The translations under genes and the position numbers were made by a program. Below, one piece after another: positions 31,437 to 37,199 of a DNA stretch of 37,199 bases (the stretch's first letter is position 1; each line of letters opens with the position of its first letter). The DNA comes from a virus, in IMG/VR virus record IMGVR_UViG_3300017739_000034, positions 1 through 37,199 of that record; one strand, 5' to 3'. The notes below the pieces were generated by a model that was given only the letters and a program-made list of their open reading frames with translations, was not told the DNA's origin and ran no database searches.

Positions 31437-31479
31437 CTGGCACACACCCCCTACACAAGGCACTTGACTGTGCTATAAT
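31437..31479 (+). promoter_or_regulatory. promoter with tandem TGGCACA/TACACA boxes and extended -10
   Basis: CTGGCACA at 31437-31444, CCTACACA at 31450-31457 (13-nt period), a 16-nt gap, and TATAAT at 31474-31479 preceded by TGC. It has the same layout as before the CobT-like gene and cobS. A short hairpin CAGTT/AACTG (31426-31439) overlaps the left box. Transcription would reach the ligase-like gene 20 nt downstream. Confidence 0.6.
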
Positions 31480-31499
31480 AAGGGTACCGAAAGACACCT

Positions 31500-32429
31500 A
31501 TGCCAAACAAACACCTAGAGCATCCAGAAGACATGATCATGTATGGTCGTCGTGCTGCTCTGAGGACAGTCAATGCTCTGTTACACGAGGATCTACCTCT
31601 TGGTGTGAAGTGGGATGGTGCTCCTGCTATTGTATTTGGGACTAACCCTGACAATGGTAAGTTCTTTGTTGGTACAAAGTCTGTATTCAACAAGATTAAG
31701 GTCAAGATTGCTTATTCATACGAGGACATTGATGCGTACTACAAGGGGGAAGTGGCGAACATTCTTCGTCTATGCTATCGTCACCTTCCTAGGATTGGTG
31801 GTATTGTCCAAGGTGACTATATTGGGGTATCTGGGGGTCGTACCTATACTCCTAACACTCTTGAGTATCGGTTTGCTACCAAAACTGGTGGTCATATTGT
31901 GTTTGCCCCTCACACTGGTTATGATGTTGTTTCTCCAACTGCCACTCCTCGTTTTGGTGTTAATGTTTTTGGTGAGTCTGATTGCTTTATGCTAGGACAC
32001 AATGAAGCAAGTGCTGTTTGTGAAGGAAAGGTTAAGTTCGACTGGTTCAAATTCATGAAGAATCTAGTCAGGGCAAAGGTTCCTGCTGATAAGAAGACTC
32101 GTGACGCGATGTTCAAGCACATCAATCTATGGATTCGATTTGAGATGGTGCCACCTTCCGCAGAAATGTATAATGCCTTACCTGATAAATATAAGCAAGA
32201 AGTGAATATCTACACCTTTAGAGTGTGGGATCAAATCTTCCAACTGAAACAGTCACTCATGAGCAATATACGAGTCAGTGGTACAGTCACTCCTTATTTG
32301 AATGACCAACCAACTGCTCACGAAGGTTTCGTTACACAAAACGAAGTACCTGTGAAACTTGTAGACCGAATGACCTTTAGTAAAGCAAACTTTACCCTTA
32401 AAAAAAATTGGACGAATGAAAAAGTTTAG
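31500..32429 (+). CDS. putative covalent nucleotidyltransferase (polynucleotide ligase-like)
   Basis: A 309-residue protein with motifs resembling nucleic acid ligases: 'VKWDGAPAIVFG' with K37-x-D39-G40 (motif I, adenylated lysine), 'FVGTKSVF' near 57-63 (motif Ia-like), 'VQGDYIGV' near 103-110 (motif III), 'EGFV' at 275-278 (motif IV), and 'VKLVDRMTFSK' near 285-295 (motif V region). Order and spacing fit the fold. No C-terminal OB-fold is obvious, so it may be a minimal enzyme or a domain of other function. Known DNA and RNA ligases of T4 (gp30, RnlA, RnlB) are not obviously closer. It overlaps the following nucleotidylyltransferase gene by 14 nt. Confidence 0.6.
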   Translation: MPNKHLEHPEDMIMYGRRAALRTVNALLHEDLPLGVKWDGAPAIVFGTNPDNGKFFVGTKSVFNKIKVKIAYSYEDIDAYYKGEVANILRLCYRHLPRIGGIVQGDYIGVSGGRTYTPNTLEYRFATKTGGHIVFAPHTGYDVVSPTATPRFGVNVFGESDCFMLGHNEASAVCEGKVKFDWFKFMKNLVRAKVPADKKTRDAMFKHINLWIRFEMVPPSAEMYNALPDKYKQEVNIYTFRVWDQIFQLKQSLMSNIRVSGTVTPYLNDQPTAHEGFVTQNEVPVKLVDRMTFSKANFTLKKNWTNEKV

Positions 32430-33573
32430 TGCTTTCCTATCTGAAGCAGAGAGATCGTTCGCTGCAAAAGCAGCAGAGAAACTAAACCTCCAACATATTG
32501 GTTACGGACGGTATGCCGATCAAAATGGCAACGTAACCCATATGTCGAAGGATGGTAAACTAGTAAAAATTACAAAAGACAATGACGCAGGACCCCAACA
32601 ATCAGCAGGAGGAGAAGAAACTGCAGATGGCGAGGGTGCGGTCGATCAAGGTGCAATATCTATTACATTTGGAAGATTTAATCCACCTACTATTGGACAT
32701 GAGAAACTTCTAGACAAAGTAGCAAGAGAGGCAAAAAGTAGTGGAGGAGAGTATAGAATATACCCCTCAAGGTCGGAGGATCCTAAGAAGAACCCCCTCG
32801 ATGCGGGGACTAAAATCAAGTATATGCGCCAAGCGTACCCTGATCATTCTAACGCGATTATTGATAATGCTGACATGCGTACTATTTTTGATGTTCTCAG
32901 TGGACTCGATGCTGACGGGTATAGTTCAGTTAATATTGTGGTGGGTGGTGATAGGGTCAGTGAATTCAACTCACTAGCAAACAAGTATAATGGTGACCTT
33001 TATACCTTTGATGAAATTAAAGTATCATCAGCAGGTGATCGTGATCCTGATGGTGAAGGTGTGTCAGGTATGTCAGCATCTAAACTTAGAGCAGCAGCAG
33101 TACAGGGTGACTTCGATTCATTTAAGTCAGGTATACCAAAGGGTATCAAAGATAAGGATCTTCAGTCACTTTACGGAACGTTAAGAACTGCAATGAAGGT
33201 TGAAGAAGACCAAGATTTTGGCGATTGTTCTTATAATATATTTGAGTACGCACCTAAGATGGACTCTCAAGGATTGAGAGAAGCATACTTCTCAGGTGAA
33301 TTATTTAAAGAGGGCACATTCGTTGAAAACCTTAACACAGGGATCGTTTCTAAGATTGTTAGTAGGGGTAGCAATTACGTCATCTCTATTGATGAGCATG
33401 ATCATCTATTTCGTACTTGGTTGATGAATCTGATGGAACGAAATGACATTAAGTTCTTTAATTTCAAACCTGCGGGTGAGATGGGAACTGATAAACTCGC
33501 TAACTATATGCGAAAACTTACCCCTGGTGAGTTTATTAACAAGATAAATAAAAAGGATAAGGTTACCAAATAA
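32416..33573 (+). CDS. nucleotidylyltransferase-fold protein with capsid-targeting-like N-terminus
   Basis: A 385-residue protein. Residues 1-11 (MKKFSAFLSEA) resemble the T4 capsid-targeting sequence MKTYQEFIAEA of internal head proteins and Alt; T4 prohead protease cuts after (I/L)-x-E, which fits L8-S9-E10. Residues 81-230 look like an adenylyl/cytidylyltransferase: 'GRFNPPTIGH' (T/HxGH motif) at 86-95, 'IVVGGDRV' near 174-181, and 'SGMSASKLR' at 217-225 like the ISSTxIR motif. This is the plan of NMN or pantetheine-phosphate adenylyltransferases. The C-terminal third is unknown. It overlaps the ligase-like gene by 14 nt. Confidence 0.75.
   Translation: MKKFSAFLSEAERSFAAKAAEKLNLQHIGYGRYADQNGNVTHMSKDGKLVKITKDNDAGPQQSAGGEETADGEGAVDQGAISITFGRFNPPTIGHEKLLDKVAREAKSSGGEYRIYPSRSEDPKKNPLDAGTKIKYMRQAYPDHSNAIIDNADMRTIFDVLSGLDADGYSSVNIVVGGDRVSEFNSLANKYNGDLYTFDEIKVSSAGDRDPDGEGVSGMSASKLRAAAVQGDFDSFKSGIPKGIKDKDLQSLYGTLRTAMKVEEDQDFGDCSYNIFEYAPKMDSQGLREAYFSGELFKEGTFVENLNTGIVSKIVSRGSNYVISIDEHDHLFRTWLMNLMERNDIKFFNFKPAGEMGTDKLANYMRKLTPGEFINKINKKDKVTK
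33543..33550 (+). promoter_or_regulatory. late-promoter-like box GATAAATA
   Basis: GATAAATA at the 3' end of the previous gene, 25 nt before the ATG at 33575. It matches the late -10 except at the first base. It would start the transcript of the scaffold-like gene. Being inside coding sequence rich in A/T, it may be chance. Confidence 0.4.
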
Positions 33574-33574
33574 G

Positions 33575-35260
33575 ATGAATTTTAAAGAACTACCTGATAT
33601 GTCTGCTGCCTATCAACAGGTGCAGGAGAAAGCAAAGAAACTCGATCCAGTCGGGAAAGAGGATGGTGACATCAACAATGATGGCAAAAAAGATAAAACA
33701 GATTCTTATCTTGCTAACCGCAGAAAAACTATTGCAAATAAACTCAAGAACGAACATCATCAGAAAGATGAAGATGGTAACGTCATTGAGCACGAAGAAA
33801 CTACACCCAGTTCTGTAGAAGAAGCAGTCTATGGTGGTGCTAAGAAAGCAACTCCTGAGTCTGGTACTGGTAAGTATTATAAAGAAGGCAAACCTACTGC
33901 TATGCAGAAGGAAAAACGTGCCAGGATGGATAAGATCAAGGCATTGACCAATGCAGGTAAGCATAAGGAAGCAAGTGCACTCTACAAGAAAGAAGAAGTA
34001 GAGGAAGTGGAAGAAGGTAGTGCATACGGTATCTACAAAGGTGACGGTAAGGATAAGATCCGAGCACCAAGAATGCAGAAAGGTGCCATGGCATATGATG
34101 GTCCTAACAAGGCAGCATCCGAAGCAAAGGATCGCATTCTTGCTAAGACTAAGGCAAAGATGAAGAAAGAAGAAAATGAAGTAGAAGAAGGTTACAAACC
34201 ACTTCCTAAAGAGAAGATGGCACGACAGGCCAATAACGCATATGGTAAAGAGCAAAGAGCAGCAATTGCTGGTGACGAGAAAGAAACCAATAAGCAGATG
34301 CAACGCAGGATTGCTATCAAGGATCCTTCGGGACGCAAGGCAGCATTAAAGAAAGAAGCATTTGCTTTCTCTGAAGAAGAACTATTTGATCTGTATGAAA
34401 ACTTTGAAGAGTTTGATAGTGTAACTGATGAAGAACTCGTAGACTTCATGCTTGAGTCTATCTGTGAACTAGCAGAGGACGATCAGGATCTTCTGGAAAT
34501 CTGTGAAGCACTTGAGGAAGTTGAGGTTCTATCTGAAGAGAAGTATAAGCAACTTGAACTCAAGTTAAAACCTTCCAAGATGGATCGAGTAAAGAGTGCT
34601 GCAAAGAAAGCAGGCGGTATGCTCAAGAAAGGTGTTAAGGCAGCAGGTAAGTCTGTCGCTAAGAATACAGGTAAAGCAGTTGGTGAATTCCAAGCAGCAC
34701 GCATCAAAGCAAAGCGTGCATCGATGGAAAAAACTCCTGCTAAGTCGTCTTCATCTGACAATGATGGTACTGGTGGTAAGTTAGATAAACTTATCTCTAG
34801 TGTCAGAGGTAAGAAGTCTGACACTGGTAGCAGCAGCAGTTCTTCAGATAGCAGCAGCAGTTCTTCAGGTGGTAGTTCATCTGGTAGCAGCAGCAGTGGT
34901 GAAACTAGAAGGGCAGCAGGTGGTGCACTCAGGTCTGTAGGTAGACTCCTTAAGAAGGGTCTTAAGAAAGCAGTTGGTAAAACTTCTAGATTAGTATCTA
35001 AAGGTAGTGACAAACTTGCTAAGAGACTTGGTGAAGACTATGAAACTATCTCTCATCTATATGAGTCAGGTCTGTTCCAACTCTTTGAGATCGAAAATGT
35101 TGTCGCAGAGAACTATCGTGCAATGAGAAATCCTGAGAAGTATGAGAGGGACCAAGAGAAGAGTGACAAGAGAAGTGCTAAACAGAAGAGAATGGCAGAT
35201 CCTAAGAGAGGAATTAACTCTCCTGCATTCAAAGAGTTCATGCGTCAGCAAGGTATGTGA
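33575..35260 (+). CDS. highly charged head/scaffold-like protein
   Basis: A 561-residue low-complexity protein. Residues 30-43 hold an EF-hand/dockerin-like loop (DINNDGKKDKTD; D32, N34, D36, D40, D43). Residues 120-260 carry two related basic/acidic blocks ending in EVEEG. Residues 277-333 are strongly acidic and helical (EEELFDLYENFEEF). Residues about 334-390 are lysine/alanine-rich and histone-like, followed by a serine/glycine tract near 395-450. Many (L/I)-x-E sites could be cut by a prohead protease. The composition suits a prohead core or internal DNA-associated protein. Function inferred from composition and place. Confidence 0.6.
   Translation: MNFKELPDMSAAYQQVQEKAKKLDPVGKEDGDINNDGKKDKTDSYLANRRKTIANKLKNEHHQKDEDGNVIEHEETTPSSVEEAVYGGAKKATPESGTGKYYKEGKPTAMQKEKRARMDKIKALTNAGKHKEASALYKKEEVEEVEEGSAYGIYKGDGKDKIRAPRMQKGAMAYDGPNKAASEAKDRILAKTKAKMKKEENEVEEGYKPLPKEKMARQANNAYGKEQRAAIAGDEKETNKQMQRRIAIKDPSGRKAALKKEAFAFSEEELFDLYENFEEFDSVTDEELVDFMLESICELAEDDQDLLEICEALEEVEVLSEEKYKQLELKLKPSKMDRVKSAAKKAGGMLKKGVKAAGKSVAKNTGKAVGEFQAARIKAKRASMEKTPAKSSSSDNDGTGGKLDKLISSVRGKKSDTGSSSSSSDSSSSSSGGSSSGSSSSGETRRAAGGALRSVGRLLKKGLKKAVGKTSRLVSKGSDKLAKRLGEDYETISHLYESGLFQLFEIENVVAENYRAMRNPEKYERDQEKSDKRSAKQKRMADPKRGINSPAFKEFMRQQGM
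34829..34870 (+). repeat. tandem 21-nt repeat in serine tract
   Basis: Two tandem copies of a 21-nt unit (AGCAGCAGCAGTTCTTCAGA plus T, and the same with GG near the end) differ at one base. A partial third AGCAGCAGCAGT unit lies at 34885-34896. They encode the serine run of the scaffold-like protein. Such repeats often change copy number by slippage, always in frame here. Confidence 0.75.
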
Positions 35261-35263
35261 TCT

Positions 35264-35914
35264 ATGTTAAGTTTCAAAGAACTTGCGGAAAAGAAATCTA
35301 AGATCCTCGTCAATCCTAAGAAAAAGGATATGATGGAGGTCAAGGGTATGAATCATGGTGAGGACTGTGATTGTAAAAAATGTGAGGCAAAACGTAAAGG
35401 GGAGGAAGTAAATGACGGTCCTGATATCAGTACTGAAGAAGTAAACCCCCTAAATAAAACACCTACACAAACAACCGACGCTTATGACAGTCAAGAAGAA
35501 GTTTCAGAAGAAAGCAATCAAGAAGAGCGCGATCCAGAAACTTCACTTATACGATTCAGTGAATTTAATGAGGCGACTAGATTAAAGAAGGAGAAAGGTT
35601 ACGACAAGGGCGGTACTAAAAAACCTGTCCCAGGAGCAAAACCTTCTGCCATGGACGTAGTAAAAGCACAGATTGCCAAACAATATGGTAAGGGTGCAAT
35701 CATCGGTCAAGGTGGCAGCAAACAAGATAAAAAAGTAAAGGGTGCTAAGTCTACTGCAGGTACTGGTAAGTACCAGAAAGCAGCAGATCAGAAAAAGCAA
35801 ACAGCATCTGATGCAAAGAAGAGAGGTTTCAAGGACGTCAAGTCTTACACTAACACCATGGCACGCTATGGTGGTAAGGACAACTACGATAAAGGTAGGG
35901 GACTCGGATCTTGA
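35264..35914 (+). CDS. charged head-associated-type protein with Cys motif
   Basis: A 216-residue hydrophilic protein. The N-terminus (MLSFKELAEKKSKIL) resembles the capsid-targeting-like starts of its neighbours. 'HGEDCDCKKCEAK' near 31-43 has three cysteines and a histidine that could bind zinc. An acidic middle is followed by 'IRFSEFNEATRLKKEKG' near 96-112 and a Lys/Gly-rich basic C-terminus. No family recognised; probably part of the head or packaged with DNA. It ends in a TTGA overlap with the next gene. Confidence 0.6.
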   Translation: MLSFKELAEKKSKILVNPKKKDMMEVKGMNHGEDCDCKKCEAKRKGEEVNDGPDISTEEVNPLNKTPTQTTDAYDSQEEVSEESNQEERDPETSLIRFSEFNEATRLKKEKGYDKGGTKKPVPGAKPSAMDVVKAQIAKQYGKGAIIGQGGSKQDKKVKGAKSTAGTGKYQKAADQKKQTASDAKKRGFKDVKSYTNTMARYGGKDNYDKGRGLGS

Positions 35915-36231
35915 AGGTTGACTTAACCAATAACTGCCCTCAGGGGCAGTATTATTGTTTTGATGATAAAAAGTGTAAACCCATGCCTAAAGGTATGACT
36001 GTAGGAGGAGATGGTATGTTACGCAAAGAAGAACTAACACATCTTAAACAAGATAGAGAGCACAAAGAACGTGACGCTCGTATGAAATATGGTAAATCAT
36101 ACAAAGAGGTTCTAAAAAATATGAAAGACAAGAAAGATAACTTATATTCTGTCACTAGAAAGAAGGGTGTAAGATTCTACGATAAGAAGGGTTCGGGGTA
36201 TATGAAGGACGGTAAGAAGACCTACGATTAG
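35911..36231 (+). CDS. small basic protein with TTG start
   Basis: A 106-residue, very basic protein. It has an N-terminal 'NCPQGQYYCFDDKKCKPMPK' with three cysteines (C9, C16, C22), a style seen in several cyanophage structural proteins. The rest is Lys, Asp and Tyr-rich with repeated turns (YMKDGKKTYD). It begins with TTG in the overlap with the previous stop. Function unknown, possibly virion-associated. Confidence 0.6.
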   Translation: MKVDLTNNCPQGQYYCFDDKKCKPMPKGMTVGGDGMLRKEELTHLKQDREHKERDARMKYGKSYKEVLKNMKDKKDNLYSVTRKKGVRFYDKKGSGYMKDGKKTYD

Positions 36232-36265
36232 AAGCCTATATATTGTAGTTTCTAAAAATTAAATC

Positions 36266-36463
36266 ATGTTAGGTTTTCTATTACCCCTCGCTTATAAAGT
36301 AGTTGATTCAGCAGTCGCTAAGATTCCTGATGATGCAGAACTTGGCGAAAAACTTATCGACATCTGTTTACTCATCATTGGCAAGGCAGTTAAACTGACT
36401 AAAACTGATGCAGACGACAAACTTTTTGAAAAAGTAAAAGAGTCTCTAGTCACTAGAGGTTGA
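36266..36463 (+). CDS. small amphipathic/hydrophobic protein
   Basis: A 65-residue protein with a hydrophobic start (LGFLLPLAYKVVDSAVAKI), a second hydrophobic helix (LIDICLLIIGKAVKL) and a charged end. It could be membrane-associated or a small virion component. The 34 nt before it hold no obvious promoter. A late-type box and the next gene follow. Function unknown. Confidence 0.55.
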   Translation: MLGFLLPLAYKVVDSAVAKIPDDAELGEKLIDICLLIIGKAVKLTKTDADDKLFEKVKESLVTRG

Positions 36464-36470
36464 TAAACAC

Positions 36471-36477
36471 CTAAATA
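36471..36477 (+). promoter_or_regulatory. late-promoter-like box CTAAATA
   Basis: CTAAATA is 31 nt before the ATG of the structural gene at 36508, in non-coding sequence. The palindrome AAAGATCTTT (36487-36496) lies between it and the start. This is the same late-box form as at 949. Confidence 0.5.
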
Positions 36478-36507
36478 AAGAATAGGAAAGATCTTTACTG
36501 GAGTACC

Positions 36508-37199
36508 ATGGCAATCTACGGAATACTTGACGCCAAGGCAATGGGCACCAACGTTGGAGTTACCAACGCTGATGCTACTGTCACAACTTCGGGAGACTTT
36601 ACAGACGCCTCCGACAATTTGGTTGAAGTAGGTGATGTATTGGAACTCGGTGGCGTTGCATATATCGTCAAACAAAGAACTAGTGCAACTGCATTAGAAT
36701 TACACACTACATACGCAGGAAGCACTGCAACAATTACTGCAGCAAACGCAGTACGAAGAACACCTCCTCGTGCAGTAGCAGAATTTGTTATCAAAGGTGG
36801 CGACACTAACTCTTATGAGTTGGTCTTCGTTGACACTACTGAAGCAGCACTTGCAGAAAATAAATCAAGAGGAATCACTGGACCAGGATGGTGGCAGTAT
36901 CGTACCTTCACCGATCACAATGGTAACACCAGACATAAGTCTGAGTGTCTAGCAGTTATTCATTCTGCAGCAGGAGCATCTGGTGACGACACAGACGATA
37001 CAGTTGTAGCAGACGCAGCATCCGCAGTTACTATCAGTTCTCAACCTGCAAACTCTACTTCCTCCTCTGGAGCAGGTACATTCGCAGTCAGCACCAGTAC
37101 AACTGGAACACCTGGAACTCTTACATACAAATGGCAGAGACAGACAGCAAATGCAACTACTCGTTGGGTTGACATTGTTGGTGGAGCAGGTGGACTTGA
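36508..37199 (+). CDS. virion structural protein with Ig-like region (partial)
   Basis: An open frame of 230 codons running off the window end. The N-terminal part (MAIYGILDAKAMGTNVGV, 'VEVGDVLELGGVAYIV', 'GPGWWQYRTFTDHNGNTRHK') is of the kind found in cyanophage structural proteins. From about residue 170 it becomes a Ser/Thr/Gly-rich Ig-like domain: 'SSQPANSTSSSGAGTF' followed by 'GTLTYKWQRQ' and 'WVDIVGG', the usual strand pattern with the core tryptophans. A late-type box lies upstream. It was probably missed by simple ORF lists because the stop is outside the window. Confidence 0.75.
   Translation, partial: MAIYGILDAKAMGTNVGVTNADATVTTSGDFTDASDNLVEVGDVLELGGVAYIVKQRTSATALELHTTYAGSTATITAANAVRRTPPRAVAEFVIKGGDTNSYELVFVDTTEAALAENKSRGITGPGWWQYRTFTDHNGNTRHKSECLAVIHSAAGASGDDTDDTVVADAASAVTISSQPANSTSSSGAGTFAVSTSTTGTPGTLTYKWQRQTANATTRWVDIVGGAGGL

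Noticed and set aside
33590-34303. Long minus-strand frame of 237 codons opposite the scaffold-like gene
   Set aside because: It is the antisense shadow of lysine/glutamate-rich coding; it is full of Phe, Leu and Cys with no start context, and the plus-strand gene is coupled to its neighbours.
34829-34900. Short repeats that could suggest a CRISPR-like array
   Set aside because: Units are 21 nt, directly tandem without spacers, and encode a serine tract in frame.
34483-35013. Minus-strand 176-codon frame
   Set aside because: Leucine/proline/serine-rich antisense shadow of the AGC/TCT serine tract and lysine-rich region; no ribosome-binding site.

Overview
The window is a 37.2 kb piece of a T4-like (Straboviridae-style core) myovirus genome, almost certainly a marine cyanophage of the S-PM2/Syn9/P-SSM type. 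The reasons are an almost complete T4-type replication, recombination and late-transcription set (UvsY, UvsW, gp55, gp47, gp46, gp45, gp44, gp62, RegA, gp43, UvsX, gp41) combined with genes typical of cyanophages: CobS with a CobT-like partner, several 2OG-Fe(II) oxygenases, Hsp20, a MazG-type pyrophosphohydrolase, and a DUF3110-type protein otherwise known from cyanobacteria. Genes are tightly packed, mostly with 1 to 14 nt start/stop overlaps. I saw no tRNA, integrase, transposon or CRISPR array.

Layout: 1-247 has no convincing gene but holds a candidate multi-helix RNA, a late-promoter-like box and a terminator. 248-956 holds three small unknown genes. 976-2587 holds an oxygenase, a tail-tube-family protein and two strongly overlapping small genes. 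2587-8807 is recombination and late transcription (UvsY, UvsW, gp55, gp47, gp46, plus small conserved genes). 8882-12347 is the VWA/AAA+ pair (CobT-like and CobS). 12363-17690 is the sliding clamp and clamp loader with RegA, but gp44 and gp62 are separated by a 2 kb block with two small membrane proteins, a Dam-type methyltransferase and a PD-(D/E)XK-like protein. 17696-19716 is a run of four small membrane or virion-associated proteins. 19643-21328 is a minus-strand cluster of three exported proteins. 21479-22956 holds Hsp20, a small antisense-strand gene and three small proteins. 22953-28545 is gp43, UvsX, an oxygenase and gp41. 28538-30286 holds MazG and small unknown genes. 30326-33573 is a nuclease-like / ligase-like / nucleotidylyltransferase-like trio. 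33575 to the end holds head-associated and virion structural genes, with the last gene cut by the window end.

How it works together: host-like promoters with an extended -10 box (TGCTATAATA) precede gp55, the CobT-like gene, CobS and the ligase-like gene. The last three also share a tandem TGGCACA-like element at a fixed distance, which suggests a common regulatory class. gp55 and the gp45 clamp would then drive late promoters of the TATAAATA/CTAAATA type, found before several structural or late genes.

The points most worth a second look are: the 30.3-33.6 kb enzyme trio, whose last member carries a T4-like capsid-targeting N-terminus and so may be packaged and injected; the tandem-repeat promoter class; the methyltransferase/nuclease pair inserted in the clamp-loader operon; the structured RNA at the left edge; and two long out-of-frame gene overlaps. 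All functional calls come from reading motifs by eye; no database search was run.
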